DNA from: Arthrobacter oryzae
Lineage (GTDB): Bacteria > Actinomycetota > Actinomycetes > Actinomycetales > Micrococcaceae
Direction of reading: 5' to 3'
Assembly: GCF_003634095.1 (NCBI RefSeq)
Contig: NZ_RBIR01000006.1
Span: 62,001-126,000, forward strand
DNA: 64,000 nt
This document shows positions 44,326-55,468 of the stretch, piece by piece (positions within the stretch are counted from its first letter, which is position 1; every line of letters starts with the position of its first letter). Position numbers and translations under genes: made by a program. The notes below the pieces were generated by a model. The model made no database searches. It saw only the letters and a list, made by a program, of their open reading frames with translations, and was not told where the DNA came from.

Positions 44326-45591
44326 TCACCGGGGAAGGTCCAAAATCAGCGCGAAATCAGGGTTTTGTCCGTTGCTGAGGAGCCAAAGGCGGCCGTCGGG
44401 GGCCAGTGAGACGTTGCGAATCCGACCGTACATTCCTGTGAAATAGCTCACAGGCGTTCCGGCGGTTTCGCCGTGGAGGGGAACAACCCACAACCTTTGA
44501 CCGCGCAGGGCCCCCAGGTAGGCGGTGTTGCCGACAATCTCCAGTCCGCTGGGCGACGATTCCGCCGTCGACGGCCAGACCACCTTGGCGTCAAGGAAGC
44601 CCGGGCGATGCGGTGCACCTGTCACGTCCGGCCAGCCGTAATTGCCCCCGGGCACAATCAGGTTGAGCTCGTCGTTGACGTCGGGGCCGAATTCGCTGGC
44701 CCACAACCGTCCGGCGCTGTCCCACGCAAGGCCCTGGACGTTCCGGTGGCCGAGGCTGTAGACCGGGTTGCCGCCGAAGGGGTTTCCCGGCGCCGGCCGC
44801 CCGTCGGCCGTGAGCCGAAGGATCTTGCCGCCGAGTGCCATCTTGTCCTGCGGCTGCTCGCGGCGCTGCGAGTCGCCCGTGCCCACATAGAGGAAGCCGT
44901 CAGGCCCGAACCGGATCCGTCCGCCGTTGTGCGTGCCCGCCTTGGGGATGCCGGTGAAAACGGGTTCCGGGGAACCGAGCTCGAGCCGGTCGCCATGCTG
45001 TGCGAGCCGCATCCGGGCGATTCTGTTGTCCGCCGCCGCGGTGAAGTAGGCGTAGAGGTAGCGGTCCCTCGCGAAGTCGGGGGAGAGGGCAAGGCCAAGG
45101 AGGCCGCCTTCGCCGCCAGGCACGACGCCGGGTACCTTGCCCAGCGTGCCCAGCCGCCCGCCGCTGACGGTCTTCAGTTGCGCGGTGTCGCGTTCGGAAA
45201 TGACGGCGGTGCCGTCGGGCAGGTAGACCGTGGACCACGGGACCTGCAACCCGTCGATCCGGCCGGCAACTGTGGGCTGACCCGGTGCGCCCTGCGCGGC
45301 CCCGCTTCCTTGCTGACCGGTGGGAGGGGAGGTGCCGCTGCCCGTGCAGGCGGACAAGAACACCAGGGCAACGGCGAGGACGGCAGCCCGGGCCTCGGCC
45401 GCGGAGTGCCAGCGCCAGGTCTTGAAGCGCCAGGTCTTGACGCGCCAGCTCTTGAAGCGCCTGGTCTGGGGGCGCTTGGCAGGGCGTCGGGGGAGTAACA
45501 AGGGGCGCGCCGCCGGCCGGGGCCGGCTGTTACTGGCGTGTCCGGCGAGGCGGCCGGAATCCGGCGGCCTCGGCGTGCGCCACCGAGACAA
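44326..45591 (-). CDS. PQQ-dependent sugar dehydrogenase-like lipoprotein (GSDH family)
   Basis: 421 residues. The GSDH beta-propeller begins near residue 110 (LQVPWSTVYLPDGTAVISER) and shows GGEGGLLGLALSPDF, the catalytic-His segment GTHNGGRIRFGPDG, GGKILRLTADG, GHRNVQGLAWD and EFGPDVNDELNLI. A hydrophobic stretch ending LSAC is a lipobox. The 60 residues before it are unusually Arg-rich, with a W-R-x-K-T repeat coded by a degenerate tandem repeat (about 45414-45475), and the ATG at 45591 lies 62 bases inside the upstream gene; the real start may be a downstream TTG. Confidence 0.85.
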   Translation of the reverse strand: MSRWRTPRPPDSGRLAGHASNSRPRPAARPLLLPRRPAKRPQTRRFKSWRVKTWRFKTWRWHSAAEARAAVLAVALVFLSACTGSGTSPPTGQQGSGAAQGAPGQPTVAGRIDGLQVPWSTVYLPDGTAVISERDTAQLKTVSGGRLGTLGKVPGVVPGGEGGLLGLALSPDFARDRYLYAYFTAAADNRIARMRLAQHGDRLELGSPEPVFTGIPKAGTHNGGRIRFGPDGFLYVGTGDSQRREQPQDKMALGGKILRLTADGRPAPGNPFGGNPVYSLGHRNVQGLAWDSAGRLWASEFGPDVNDELNLIVPGGNYGWPDVTGAPHRPGFLDAKVVWPSTAESSPSGLEIVGNTAYLGALRGQRLWVVPLHGETAGTPVSYFTGMYGRIRNVSLAPDGRLWLLSNGQNPDFALILDLPR

Positions 45592-46663
45592 ACCACACCT
45601 CTGCCCGGGTCTCCTCGTAAGCCGGGCTGGTCTCGTCGTGATACGTCATGGACGAAGCGTTGCCCTTGACGGTGAAACCCGCCGGCCCGCTGCCATCGGC
45701 GGCAGGAGCCGCAGACCCCTCGCCATAGGGCTGGTCTGCGGCCAGGTGCCCGGCCGGCTCGGCCGTGTGGCTAGCGGACGCTTCGGCCGCGGCGGAGGAC
45801 GCGGCCGTCTGCATGGCTTCTGCTTCGGCTAGGGACGCGGGCTGCGCCGCGGGGGTTGCGTGCGCCTCCGGCGATGCGACTGCCGCCGGTGATTCGACGA
45901 CGCCGGCATCTGCTGCCGCCGCTGCCGGCATTGCCCCGGGCGCCGCCGTGCCGACGCCGGCAGCCTCCCCGACGCGGGTCCCGCTGGTCCCGAGACCGGC
46001 GTCTTCCTCCGCTTCCGCGGCCGCCGATTCGGCTCCGGGCAGAGTCGGCGAGTGGGGCTCGGTGTACTCGGGGTGGTGCACGGGAAATGCTGCCGCGGCG
46101 GACGGTGCGCCCACTGCCTCGGTTTCTGCCGGCCCCGCAACGTGCGCGCCGTGGGCCGGTTCGTGGTGCGGCGGGGCCGCATGCGTGTCCGCGGGTGTTG
46201 CGGTTTCCGACCATTGGGTTTCCCACTCGGCGGTCTCCGGGGCGCCCTCGCCGGCAGGTGCGGCTGGTGCCGTAGCGGGCGCGGTTTCCGGCGCCGCGGC
46301 TGCCGGCGCGGCCGGCTCGACTGTCGGCTCCGGTGCGGACTGGGGTGCCGCCGCTGGTTCCCCCGCTGCTGCGGCAGGCTCCGGCGCCTGGGTTGCACCG
46401 GGCGCTGACATCGCCGCGGCGGCTGCGGCACCGGCTGCCGGCGCCGGGCCGGCCGATGGTCCTGCTTCAGCCAGAGGTGCTGCTTGAGCCGAAGGTGTCT
46501 CGGCTGAGGCAGGTGCGCCGGCCGAAGTGCCGGAGGGGCTGCTGGTGCTGGTGGTTCCGGCAGACGTCGAGCCCGCGCCGGCGCGGCTCTTGTTGCGGTT
46601 GAGGAGCGCCCAGACCACGGCGACGACCACGATGATGACGATGAGCCAGACAATCCAGTCCAT
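45530..46663 (-). CDS. Membrane-anchored Ala/Pro-rich protein with C-terminal sunset domain
   Basis: 377 residues from ATG 46663, with AAAGG upstream. N-terminal transmembrane helix (DWIVWLIVIIVVVAVVWALL), then about 300 residues of Ala/Pro/Glu/Thr low complexity, then a C-terminal 'sunset' domain of about 45 residues (GFTVKGNASSMTYHDETS, ending AEAAGFRPP). Similar proteins are common in Micrococcaceae; function unknown. Its 3' end overlaps the sugar dehydrogenase start region. Confidence 0.85.
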   Translation of the reverse strand: MDWIVWLIVIIVVVAVVWALLNRNKSRAGAGSTSAGTTSTSSPSGTSAGAPASAETPSAQAAPLAEAGPSAGPAPAAGAAAAAAMSAPGATQAPEPAAAAGEPAAAPQSAPEPTVEPAAPAAAAPETAPATAPAAPAGEGAPETAEWETQWSETATPADTHAAPPHHEPAHGAHVAGPAETEAVGAPSAAAAFPVHHPEYTEPHSPTLPGAESAAAEAEEDAGLGTSGTRVGEAAGVGTAAPGAMPAAAAADAGVVESPAAVASPEAHATPAAQPASLAEAEAMQTAASSAAAEASASHTAEPAGHLAADQPYGEGSAAPAADGSGPAGFTVKGNASSMTYHDETSPAYEETRAEVWFVSVAHAEAAGFRPPRRTRQ

Positions 46664-46848
46664 AGCAGAGCCTTTCAGTCCGTATTCAGTCCATGAGGCA
46701 GGGTTGCCGATTCTTGACGGTACGTCCGGGCCAAGGCGGCTGTCCAGCTTCCCGGGGCTCCATACGGGACCGCTCCGGGGCGCGCGGAGGGCACCGCGAA
46801 CAGGCCGGACGCCGAAATACAACGGGCACCGCCGTGTAGCCTCGCCTC

Positions 46849-47817
46849 ATGGATTTCAAGCGACTGCGGATTCTGCGCGAACTCGCCGACCGCGGCACGG
46901 TAGGCGCCACCGCGGAGGCCCTGAAGGTGACGCCGTCGGCGGTGTCGCAGCAGCTCAAGACCCTGCAGGAGGAACTGGGCGTGGTCCTGGTGGAGAAGTC
47001 CGGCAGGGGAGTGCGGCTTACCGAGGCCGGGCTGGCCATGGCCGGCGCCGCCGCCGAGGTATCGACGGCCATGGCGCGGGCGGAAGCGACGATCGACACT
47101 TACCGGCGCGGCTGGCAGACGCGCGTGGTGGCGGCGTTCTTTCCCAGCGCCGCGGAGATGTTCCTGCCGGGCCTGCTCCACCGGGTCAAAGCCATCGACG
47201 GGCTGCGCTTCGAGGCGCACTTCGAGGATCCCGGTGTGGCCGGGTTCGCCGGGCTGACCGCGGACTACGACATCGTCCTCGCGCACAGCGTGGACGGTCC
47301 GGAGGTGTTCGGCGGCCAGGGGCTGACCGTGGTGCCGCTGCTGGATGAGCCGCTGGATGTCGCGCTGCCCGTGGGGCACGCGCTGGCCGGCAGGCCCACG
47401 CTGTGCGCCGAAGACGTCGTTGGATTCCCGTGGATGGGTGTTCCCGAGGGGTTTCCCTTCGACACGGTGCTACGCCAGATCGAGGTACGGGCCGACGCGC
47501 AGGCTGTCCGGGCCCAGCAGTTCCCCGATTTGCGTGTGCTCGAAGCGCTGGTCAGCGCCGGACACGGGCTGAGCCTGCTGCCCCGGTATACGGCAGTGGG
47601 CAACCAGGGGCGCGGCTTCGTCCTGCGCCCGCTGGAGGGCGTGAAGGCGAGCCGCAGCATCGTGGCGCTGGCCCGGCCCGACGTCGCGGCCCGGACCACC
47701 ATCCAGCAGGTCCTGGCGATGCTCAAGGCCGAGGCCCAAGGGGTGGCCGAGGCCCCCGAATTTCATGACGCGGCTCACCAGTCGGGAAGTAAATCCACCG
47801 CAGATTTCATCATGTGA
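46849..47817 (+). CDS. LysR family transcriptional regulator
   Basis: 322 residues. N-terminal winged helix (MDFKRLRILRELADRGTVG, VTPSAVSQQLKTLQEELG) and a periplasmic-binding-like co-inducer domain (about 90-300). No ribosome-binding site before ATG 46849 and a TAGCCT hexamer 7 bases upstream suggest a leaderless transcript. It precedes ilvD but is separated from it by 99 bases; its targets are unknown. Confidence 0.92.
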   Translation: MDFKRLRILRELADRGTVGATAEALKVTPSAVSQQLKTLQEELGVVLVEKSGRGVRLTEAGLAMAGAAAEVSTAMARAEATIDTYRRGWQTRVVAAFFPSAAEMFLPGLLHRVKAIDGLRFEAHFEDPGVAGFAGLTADYDIVLAHSVDGPEVFGGQGLTVVPLLDEPLDVALPVGHALAGRPTLCAEDVVGFPWMGVPEGFPFDTVLRQIEVRADAQAVRAQQFPDLRVLEALVSAGHGLSLLPRYTAVGNQGRGFVLRPLEGVKASRSIVALARPDVAARTTIQQVLAMLKAEAQGVAEAPEFHDAAHQSGSKSTADFIM

Positions 47818-47916
47818 GACGAGAGTCCACTATTTGATCGAAATATTCCCGGTTTTCCGCTTAACGGTCCCTTGCGGGGTCGTTGGCGTCTGGGGAGGAG
47901 CCCTAGACTTTGAGCC

Positions 47917-49638
47917 ATGAGTCAGGACACCCAAAAAGCAACAGAGACCAAGCCGGACATCAAGCCCCGCAGCCGGGTCGTCACCGATGGAATCCACGCC
48001 GCCCCCGCGCGCGGCATGTTCCGGGCGGTCGGCATGGGCGACGACGACTTCGCGAAGCCGCAAATCGGTGTAGCGAGTTCGTGGAACGAGATCACCCCCT
48101 GCAACCTCTCGCTGAACAGGCTCGCCCAGGGCGCCAAGGAAGGCGTCCACGCCGGCGGCGGGTTCCCGATGCAGTTCGGCACCATCTCGGTCTCGGACGG
48201 CATCTCCATGGGCCATGAAGGCATGCACTTCTCCCTGGTGTCCCGCGAGGTGATTGCCGACTCGGTCGAGACCGTGATGCAGGCCGAGCGGATTGACGGC
48301 TCGGTGCTGTTGGCCGGCTGCGACAAGTCCCTGCCCGGGATGCTGATGGCCGCGGCCCGCCTGGACCTGGCCGCCGTCTTCCTCTACGCGGGTTCCATCA
48401 TGCCCGGCTGGGTCAAGCTCGAGGACGGCTCCGAAAAGGAAGTCACCCTCATCGACGCCTTCGAGGCCGTGGGCGCCTGTGCCGCCGGCAAGATGAGCAT
48501 GGAGGACCTGACCCGGATCGAAAAGGCCATCTGCCCGGGCGAGGGCGCCTGCGGCGGTATGTACACCGCGAACACCATGGCCTGCATCGGCGAGGCGCTG
48601 GGCATGTCGCTGCCCGGCTCGGCCGCCCCGCCCTCGGCGGACCGCCGCCGCGACGCCTTCGCGCACAAGTCCGGCGAAGCGGTGGTCAACCTCCTGCGCC
48701 TGGGCATCACCGCCCGGGACATCATGACCCGCAAGGCCTTCGAGAACGCGATCGCCGTCACCATGGCGTTCGGCGGTTCCACCAACGCCGTGCTGCACCT
48801 GCTCGCGATCGCCCGCGAGGCCGAGGTCGAGCTCTCCCTGGAGGACTTCAACCGGATCGGCGACAAGATCCCGCACCTGGGCGACCTCAAGCCGTTCGGC
48901 CGCTACGTGATGACCGACGTCGACAAGATCGGCGGCGTGCCGGTGATCATGAAGGCCCTGCTCGACGCCGGCCTGCTGCACGGTGACTGCCTCACCGTCA
49001 CCGGCAAGACCGTTGCGGAAAACCTCGCCGCGATCAACCCCCCGGACCTGGACGGCAAGATCCTGCGCGCGCTGGACAACCCGATCCACAAGACCGGCGG
49101 CATCACCATCCTGCACGGTTCCATGGCCCCCGAGGGCGCCGTCGTCAAGAGCGCCGGCTTTGACGCCGACGTCTTCGAGGGAACCGCCCGCGTGTTCGAG
49201 CGGGAACAGGGCGCCCTGGACGCTCTGGACAAGGGCCAGATCAACAAGGGCGACGTCGTGGTGATCCGCTACGAGGGACCCAAGGGCGGACCCGGCATGC
49301 GCGAGATGCTTGCCATCACCGGCGCCATCAAGGGCGCCGGCTTGGGCAAGGACGTCCTGCTGCTGACCGACGGACGGTTCTCCGGCGGAACGACGGGCCT
49401 GTGCATCGGCCACGTCGCGCCGGAAGCCGTCGACGGCGGCCCCATCGCGTTCGTCAAGGACGGAGACCGGATCCGCGTGGACATCGCGGCCCGCACCTTC
49501 GACCTCCTGGTCGACGAGGCCGAGCTCGAGGCCCGCAAGGTGGGCTGGGAACCGCTCCCGGCCAAGTTCACCAAGGGCGTTCTGGCCAAGTACGCCAAGC
49601 TGGTCCACAGCGCCTCCACCGGCGCATACTGCGGCTGA
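47917..49638 (+). CDS. ilvD: Dihydroxy-acid dehydratase
   Basis: 573 residues. Fe-S enzyme converting dihydroxyisovalerate and dihydroxymethylvalerate to the 2-keto acids of valine and isoleucine synthesis. Cluster cysteines are visible in [16 protein letters not shown] and [37 protein letters not shown] is the C-terminal signature. A TAGACT hexamer 8 bases upstream of the ATG and no ribosome-binding site suggest leaderless translation. It is followed by a terminator, then by the ilvBNC operon. Confidence 0.98.
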   Translation: MSQDTQKATETKPDIKPRSRVVTDGIHAAPARGMFRAVGMGDDDFAKPQIGVASSWNEITPCNLSLNRLAQGAKEGVHAGGGFPMQFGTISVSDGISMGHEGMHFSLVSREVIADSVETVMQAERIDGSVLLAGCDKSLPGMLMAAARLDLAAVFLYAGSIMPGWVKLEDGSEKEVTLIDAFEAVGACAAGKMSMEDLTRIEKAICPGEGACGGMYTANTMACIGEALGMSLPGSAAPPSADRRRDAFAHKSGEAVVNLLRLGITARDIMTRKAFENAIAVTMAFGGSTNAVLHLLAIAREAEVELSLEDFNRIGDKIPHLGDLKPFGRYVMTDVDKIGGVPVIMKALLDAGLLHGDCLTVTGKTVAENLAAINPPDLDGKILRALDNPIHKTGGITILHGSMAPEGAVVKSAGFDADVFEGTARVFEREQGALDALDKGQINKGDVVVIRYEGPKGGPGMREMLAITGAIKGAGLGKDVLLLTDGRFSGGTTGLCIGHVAPEAVDGGPIAFVKDGDRIRVDIAARTFDLLVDEAELEARKVGWEPLPAKFTKGVLAKYAKLVHSASTGAYCG

Positions 49639-49684
49639 TCCTCCGGGCCTGGGTGACCAGGTTTAATAAGGGAAGCTCCGAGGG

Positions 49685-49722
49685 GCCCCGAACGCACGGC
49701 GTCCGCGCCGGGCGTTCGGGGC
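49685..49722 (+). terminator. Hairpin terminator after ilvD
   Basis: Perfect 11-bp stem GCCCCGAACGC (49685-49695) / GCGTTCGGGGC (49712-49722), 47 bases past the ilvD stop. No T-run. Confidence 0.6.
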
Positions 49723-49849
49723 AGGAGTTTCCCGCCTTCCGCCAAAGCGGGCGGCTCGCCGTTCGGCGTCGGGCAGGGGAACCAGGGGTGACCCAGGGGA
49801 CCAACACGTGGACAACGCCGTCCAAATAGTGAGACAGGGGCCGGGCTCG

Positions 49850-49879
49850 TTGACACTGGTCTCGCTCAGAGGGAAAACT
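49850..49879 (+). promoter_or_regulatory. Candidate promoter of the ilvBNC leader
   Basis: A consensus TTGACA at 49850-49855 with an 18-base spacer to AAAACT at 49874-49879. Transcription would begin about at the leader-peptide ATG (49886), so the leader could be leaderless. Confidence 0.5.
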
Positions 49880-49885
49880 GAACGC

Positions 49886-49972
49886 ATGAACGAGATCGTT
49901 ACCGCCGGTGCCGCTGCAGATGCAAACACTGCAGGTGTATCGGTCGTACTTACCAAGCGCGTGGCTCATTAG
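49886..49972 (+). CDS. ilvBNC leader peptide (attenuator control)
   Basis: A 28-codon frame rich in branched-chain codons (MNEIVTAG... GVSVVLTKRVAH): four of six residues in V-S-V-V-L-T plus I4, V5 and a further Val. It is followed by an intrinsic terminator and then ilvB. Within the transcript, GATCGTTACCG (49894-49904) is perfectly complementary to 49979-49989, and GCGCGTG (49957-49963) to 49993-49999, giving alternative foldings before the terminator. A corynebacterial ilvBNC leader with the same logic is known. Confidence 0.8.
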   Translation: MNEIVTAGAAADANTAGVSVVLTKRVAH

Positions 49973-50000
49973 CCTCCACGGTAACGATCCGTCACGCGCA

Positions 50001-50036
50001 ACCCCTCGAAGAGCCCTCCGGCTGAGGGGTTTTTTT
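50001..50036 (+). terminator. Attenuator terminator of ilvBNC
   Basis: ACCCCTC (50001-50007) pairs with GAGGGGT (50024-50030), an inner AGCC/GGCT stem extends it, and seven T follow directly. A canonical intrinsic terminator placed between the leader peptide and ilvB. Confidence 0.88.
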
Positions 50037-50103
50037 ATTTCCCGCATTGCCAGCAAAACCTAGAAGTTCCACGATCACCGAAGATCCACAAAGGAAGAGT
50101 CCG

Positions 50104-52002
50104 ATGAGCAAAGGATCGCCGATCAGCCCCTCGCTGATGGCCACAAAGTCCACTGGAGCCCACAAGGCTCCGGAACGCGTCGAACGTCCGGCTGACGCCG
50201 GCGTCGACACTGCTGCCGTCTCTCCTGTCCTCGGACCGAACAACGTCGTACCCCCGACGGTCATGACCGGTTCGCAAGCAATCGTCCGCTCGCTCGAAGA
50301 ACTCGGCGTGCAGGACATATTCGGTTTGCCCGGTGGCGCGATCCTGCCCACCTATGACCCCTTGATGGCCTCCAAAATGAACCACGTTCTGGTCCGTCAC
50401 GAACAGGGAGCCGGCCACGCCGCGCAAGGCTACGCCATGGTCACCGGACGGGTTGGCGTCTGCATTGCCACCTCGGGCCCCGGTGCCACCAACCTCGTTA
50501 CCGCCATCATGGATGCCCACATGGACTCCGTGCCGATAGTGGCCATCACCGGCCAGGTCTCCAGCGGAGTGATCGGCACGGACGCGTTCCAGGAAGCGGA
50601 CATCGTGGGGATCACCATGCCGATCACGAAGCATTCCTTCCTGGTCACGGACCCCAACGACATTCCGCACGTGATGGCCGAGGCCTTCCACCTGGCGTCC
50701 ACCGGACGCCCGGGACCGGTCCTCGTGGACGTCGCCAAGGACGCCCAGCAGGGCCAGATGACGTTCTCCTGGCCGCCGAAGATCGACCTGCCGGGCTACC
50801 GGCCGGTGCTGCGCGGCCACAGCAAGCAGGTCCGCGAGGCGGCCCGGCTCATTTCCGCGGCCAGCAAGCCCGTGCTCTACGTCGGCGGCGGAGTGGTCAA
50901 GGCCCACGCCTCGGCCGAGCTGCGCGAACTGGCCGAGCTGACCGGCGCCCCCGTGGTGACCACGCTGATGGCCCGGGGCGTGTTCCCGGACTCGCACCCG
51001 CAGCACGTGGGCATGCCGGGCATGCACGGCACCGTTTCCGCCGTGACCGCCCTGCAGCAGTCCGATCTGCTGATCACGCTCGGCGCCCGGTTCGATGACC
51101 GCGTGACCGGCATCCTGAAGTCCTTTGCCCCGAACGCCAAGGTCATCCACGCCGACATCGATCCGGCGGAAATCTCCAAGAACCGCACGGCGGACGTCCC
51201 GATCGTCGGTTCGGTCAAGGAAATCATCCCGGAGCTGAGCGAGGCGCTCCGCGTGCAGTTCGAGGCCTTCGGCACCCCGGACCTGACTAACTGGTGGGCT
51301 TTCTTGAACAACCTCAAGGAGACCTACCCGCTTGGCTGGACCGAACCCGAGGACGGGCTTAGCGCCCCGCAGCGCGTGATCGAGCGCATCGGTGCCCTGA
51401 CCGGACCCGAGGGCGTCTACGTCGCCGGCGTCGGACAGCACCAGATGTGGGCCTCCCAGTTCATCAAGTACGAGCGCCCGCACGCCTGGCTCAACTCCGG
51501 CGGAGCCGGCACCATGGGCTACGCCGTGCCGGCCGCCATGGGCGCCAAGGTGGGCGACCCGGACCGGGTGGTCTGGGCGATCGACGGCGACGGCTGTTTC
51601 CAGATGACCAACCAGGAACTGGCCACCTGCGCGATCAACAAGATCCCCATCAAGGTCGCCATCATCAACAACTCCTCGCTGGGCATGGTCCGGCAGTGGC
51701 AGACCTTGTTCTATGAGGGCCGCTACTCCAACACCGATCTCAACACCGGCCACGACACCGTCCGCATCCCGGACTTCGTCAAGCTGGCGGACGCCTACGG
51801 TTGCGCCGCCTTCCGGTGTGAACGCGACGAGGACATCGACGCCACCATCCAGAAGGCCCTGGAAATCAACGACCGCCCCGTGGTCATCGATTTCGTCGTA
51901 AGCCCCAACTCGATGGTGTGGCCGATGGTCCCCAGCGGGGTCAGCAACGACCAGATCCAGGTTGCCCGCAACATGACCCCGGACTGGGAAGAGGAGGACT
52001 GA
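50104..52002 (+). CDS. ilvB: Acetolactate synthase large (catalytic) subunit
   Basis: 632 residues from ATG 50104 with AAAGGAAG upstream. ThDP/FAD enzyme condensing two pyruvate, or pyruvate with 2-ketobutyrate. Substrate and ThDP motifs [29 protein letters not shown] and the Mg-Th[17 protein letters not shown]...NNSSLG motif are present. A 45-residue N-terminal extension precedes the catalytic core. Cotranscribed with ilvN (start 2 bases after its stop) and ilvC. Confidence 0.98.
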   Translation: MSKGSPISPSLMATKSTGAHKAPERVERPADAGVDTAAVSPVLGPNNVVPPTVMTGSQAIVRSLEELGVQDIFGLPGGAILPTYDPLMASKMNHVLVRHEQGAGHAAQGYAMVTGRVGVCIATSGPGATNLVTAIMDAHMDSVPIVAITGQVSSGVIGTDAFQEADIVGITMPITKHSFLVTDPNDIPHVMAEAFHLASTGRPGPVLVDVAKDAQQGQMTFSWPPKIDLPGYRPVLRGHSKQVREAARLISAASKPVLYVGGGVVKAHASAELRELAELTGAPVVTTLMARGVFPDSHPQHVGMPGMHGTVSAVTALQQSDLLITLGARFDDRVTGILKSFAPNAKVIHADIDPAEISKNRTADVPIVGSVKEIIPELSEALRVQFEAFGTPDLTNWWAFLNNLKETYPLGWTEPEDGLSAPQRVIERIGALTGPEGVYVAGVGQHQMWASQFIKYERPHAWLNSGGAGTMGYAVPAAMGAKVGDPDRVVWAIDGDGCFQMTNQELATCAINKIPIKVAIINNSSLGMVRQWQTLFYEGRYSNTDLNTGHDTVRIPDFVKLADAYGCAAFRCERDEDIDATIQKALEINDRPVVIDFVVSPNSMVWPMVPSGVSNDQIQVARNMTPDWEEED

Positions 52003-52004
52003 AC

Positions 52005-52517
52005 ATGACCCGCCACACATTGTCCGTTCTGGTCGAAGACAAGCCCGGCGTGCTGACCCGCGTCGCCAGCCTCTTCGCCCGCCGGGCCTTCAACATCAAT
52101 TCCCTGGCCGTCGGCCCCACCGAGGTCCCGGGCATGTCCCGGATGACCGTGGTGGTCGACGCCGACGGCGAGCTGATCGAACAGGTCACCAAGCAGCTGA
52201 ACAAGCTGGTCAACGTGATCAAGATCGTCGAGCTCACCTCCGAATCTTCCGTACAGCGTGACCACATCCTGGTCAAAGTACGTGCGGATGCCGCAACACG
52301 CCTGCAGGTCACCCAGGCTGCAGACCTGTTCCGCGCTTCAGTGGTCGACGTCTCCACAGAGTCGGTGGTCATTGAGGCTACGGGCCACCCCGAGAAGCTC
52401 ACGGCACTCCTGTCAGTGCTTGAGCCATTCGGCATCCGCGAAATCGTGCAGTCCGGCACCCTGGCCGTCGGGCGGGGATCCCGCTCCATGAGTGACAGGG
52501 CTTTGCGCAGCGCCTAG
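52005..52517 (+). CDS. ilvN: Acetolactate synthase small (regulatory) subunit
   Basis: 170 residues from ATG 52005, GAGGAGG at 7-base spacing. N-terminal ACT domain (LSVLVEDKPGVLTRVASLF, NINSLAVGPTEVPGMSR) binds valine for feedback inhibition; the C-terminal half is the ALS_ss C domain (ILVKVRADAATR, GHPEKLTALLSVLEPFGI). Normal length. Confidence 0.98.
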   Translation: MTRHTLSVLVEDKPGVLTRVASLFARRAFNINSLAVGPTEVPGMSRMTVVVDADGELIEQVTKQLNKLVNVIKIVELTSESSVQRDHILVKVRADAATRLQVTQAADLFRASVVDVSTESVVIEATGHPEKLTALLSVLEPFGIREIVQSGTLAVGRGSRSMSDRALRSA

Positions 52518-53621
<1,104 letters not shown>

Positions 53622-53659
53622 GCATTGCCGGCTAAATATTGCCGCTAGACACTGCCCGG

Positions 53660-53700
53660 CAGGGGAGCCGGACACCAATTTCTGGGGTCCGGCTTCCCTG
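53660..53700 (+). terminator. Hairpin terminator after ilvC
   Basis: A 14-bp stem with one G-U pair (53660-53673 / 53687-53700) and a 13-base loop, 38 bases past ilvC. No T-run, common for actinobacteria. Confidence 0.6.
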
Positions 53701-53802
53701 CTGTCCGGCACCGCCGGCACCGCCGGCAACATCAGAACCGCCAGTACCACCTGATTCACCAAGATCCCCACCAGATACACAAGAGAGCTAAAGAGGTCAC
53801 CG

Positions 53803-55398
53803 GTGACAAGCACCAAACCTGTCGTACTCCTCGCTGAGGAACTTTCCCCCGCCACAGTCGAGGCCCTCGGCCCGGACTTTGAAATCCGCCAGACTGACGG
53901 CTCCGACCGTTCCCAGCTGCTCTCCGCGATCGCCGACGTCGACGCGATCCTGGTCCGCTCCGCCACCCAGCTGGACGCCGAGGCCATCGCCGCCGCCAAG
54001 AACCTCAAGGTGATTGCCCGCGCGGGCGTCGGACTCGACAACGTGGACATCAAGGCGGCCACGCAGGCCGGCGTCATGGTGGTGAACGCGCCGACCTCCA
54101 ACATCGTCTCCGCCGCCGAGCTCACCGTCGGCCACATCCTCAGCCTCGCCCGCCACATCCCGCAGGCCAGCTCCGCCCTCAAGGACGGGGAGTGGAAGCG
54201 CTCCAAGTACACCGGCATCGAGCTCTTCGAAAAGAAGATCGGCATCATCGGGCTCGGCCGGATCGGCGCCCTGGTGGCGGCCCGCCTGAAGGGCTTCGAC
54301 ACCAAGATCCTCGCGTACGACCCCTACATCACCTCCGCCCGCGCGGCCCAGCTCGGTGTCCAGCTGGTGACCCTCGACGAGCTCCTGGCGCAGTCGGACT
54401 TCATCACCATCCACATGCCCAAAACCCCGGAAACCGTCGGCATGCTCGGCGCCGAGGCCTTCAAGAAGATGAAGAGCACGGCCTATGTGGTCAACGTTGC
54501 CCGCGGCGGCCTGGTGGACGAGGAAGCCCTCTACACCGCGCTGCAGGCCGGGGACATCGCCGGCGCCGGCGTGGACGTCTTCTCCAAGGAGCCCAGCACC
54601 GACCTGCCGTTCTTCAAACTCGACAACGTCGTGGTGACCCCGCACCTGGGCGCCTCCACCGACGAGGCCCAGGAGAAGGCCGGCGTGTCCGTCGCCAAGT
54701 CCGTCCGCCTGGCACTGGCCGGCGAGCTGGTCCCCGACGCCGTCAACGTCGCCGGCGGCGTGATCGCCCCGGACGTCCGCCCGGGCATCCCGCTGATGGA
54801 AAAGCTGGGCCGCATCTTCACGGCGCTGACCCACGCCTCCCTCACCCAGTTCGACGTCGAGGTCGCCGGCGAGATCTCCTCCTTGGACGTCAAGGTCCTG
54901 GAGCTCGCGGCACTCAAGGGGATTTTTGCCGACGTCGTGACCGAGCAGGTCTCCTACGTCAACGCCCCGGTGATCGCCGAGCAGCGCGGCATCAACGTCC
55001 GGCTCATCACCACGCCGGACACCGAGTCGTACCGCAACGTCCTGACCCTGCGCGGGGCGCTCAGCGACGGCAGCCAGATCTCCGTCGCGGGTACCCTCAC
55101 GGGCCCGAAGCAGATCCAGAAGCTCGTGGGCGTCAACGGCTACGAGGTGGAGATCCCGATCAGCGAACACCTCGTGGTGGTGGCCTACTCGGACCGCCCC
55201 GGCGTGATCGGCACGATCGGCCACATCCTGGGCATGAACAACATCAACATCGCCGGCATGCAGGTGGCACGCCAGGCGGAGGGCGGCCAAGTGCTCGCCC
55301 TGCTGACCATCGACAGCGCCGTTCCCCAGCAGGTCCTTGACGCGATCAAGGCCGGGATCGGCGCTGACATGGTCCGCGAGGTTGACCTCGAGGACTGA
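53803..55398 (+). CDS. serA: D-3-phosphoglycerate dehydrogenase
   Basis: 531 residues from GTG 53803. First step of serine synthesis. The NAD-binding GLGRIGALVAARLKGF, RGGLVDEEAL and catalytic-His HLGASTDEAQ motifs are present. The extra intervening domain and C-terminal ACT domain (VVAYSDRPGVIGTIGHIL) make it the long, Mycobacterium-type enzyme. Confidence 0.97.
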   Translation: MTSTKPVVLLAEELSPATVEALGPDFEIRQTDGSDRSQLLSAIADVDAILVRSATQLDAEAIAAAKNLKVIARAGVGLDNVDIKAATQAGVMVVNAPTSNIVSAAELTVGHILSLARHIPQASSALKDGEWKRSKYTGIELFEKKIGIIGLGRIGALVAARLKGFDTKILAYDPYITSARAAQLGVQLVTLDELLAQSDFITIHMPKTPETVGMLGAEAFKKMKSTAYVVNVARGGLVDEEALYTALQAGDIAGAGVDVFSKEPSTDLPFFKLDNVVVTPHLGASTDEAQEKAGVSVAKSVRLALAGELVPDAVNVAGGVIAPDVRPGIPLMEKLGRIFTALTHASLTQFDVEVAGEISSLDVKVLELAALKGIFADVVTEQVSYVNAPVIAEQRGINVRLITTPDTESYRNVLTLRGALSDGSQISVAGTLTGPKQIQKLVGVNGYEVEIPISEHLVVVAYSDRPGVIGTIGHILGMNNINIAGMQVARQAEGGQVLALLTIDSAVPQQVLDAIKAGIGADMVREVDLED

Positions 55399-55414
55399 AA
55401 TCCTCCCCGCAGGG

Positions 55415-55443
55415 CGCCGGCGGCGGCATGACCGCCGCCGGCG
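55415..55443 (+). terminator. Hairpin terminator after serA
   Basis: Perfect 12-bp stem CGCCGGCGGCGG / CCGCCGCCGGCG with a CATGA loop, 16 bases past the serA stop. No T-run. Confidence 0.65.
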
Positions 55444-55468
55444 GCCACGAGCGGACGGCTGGTCTGCG

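Noticed and set aside
47830..52020. Long minus-strand frames opposite ilvD and ilvB
   Set aside because: Antisense of conserved enzymes with all catalytic motifs on the plus strand.
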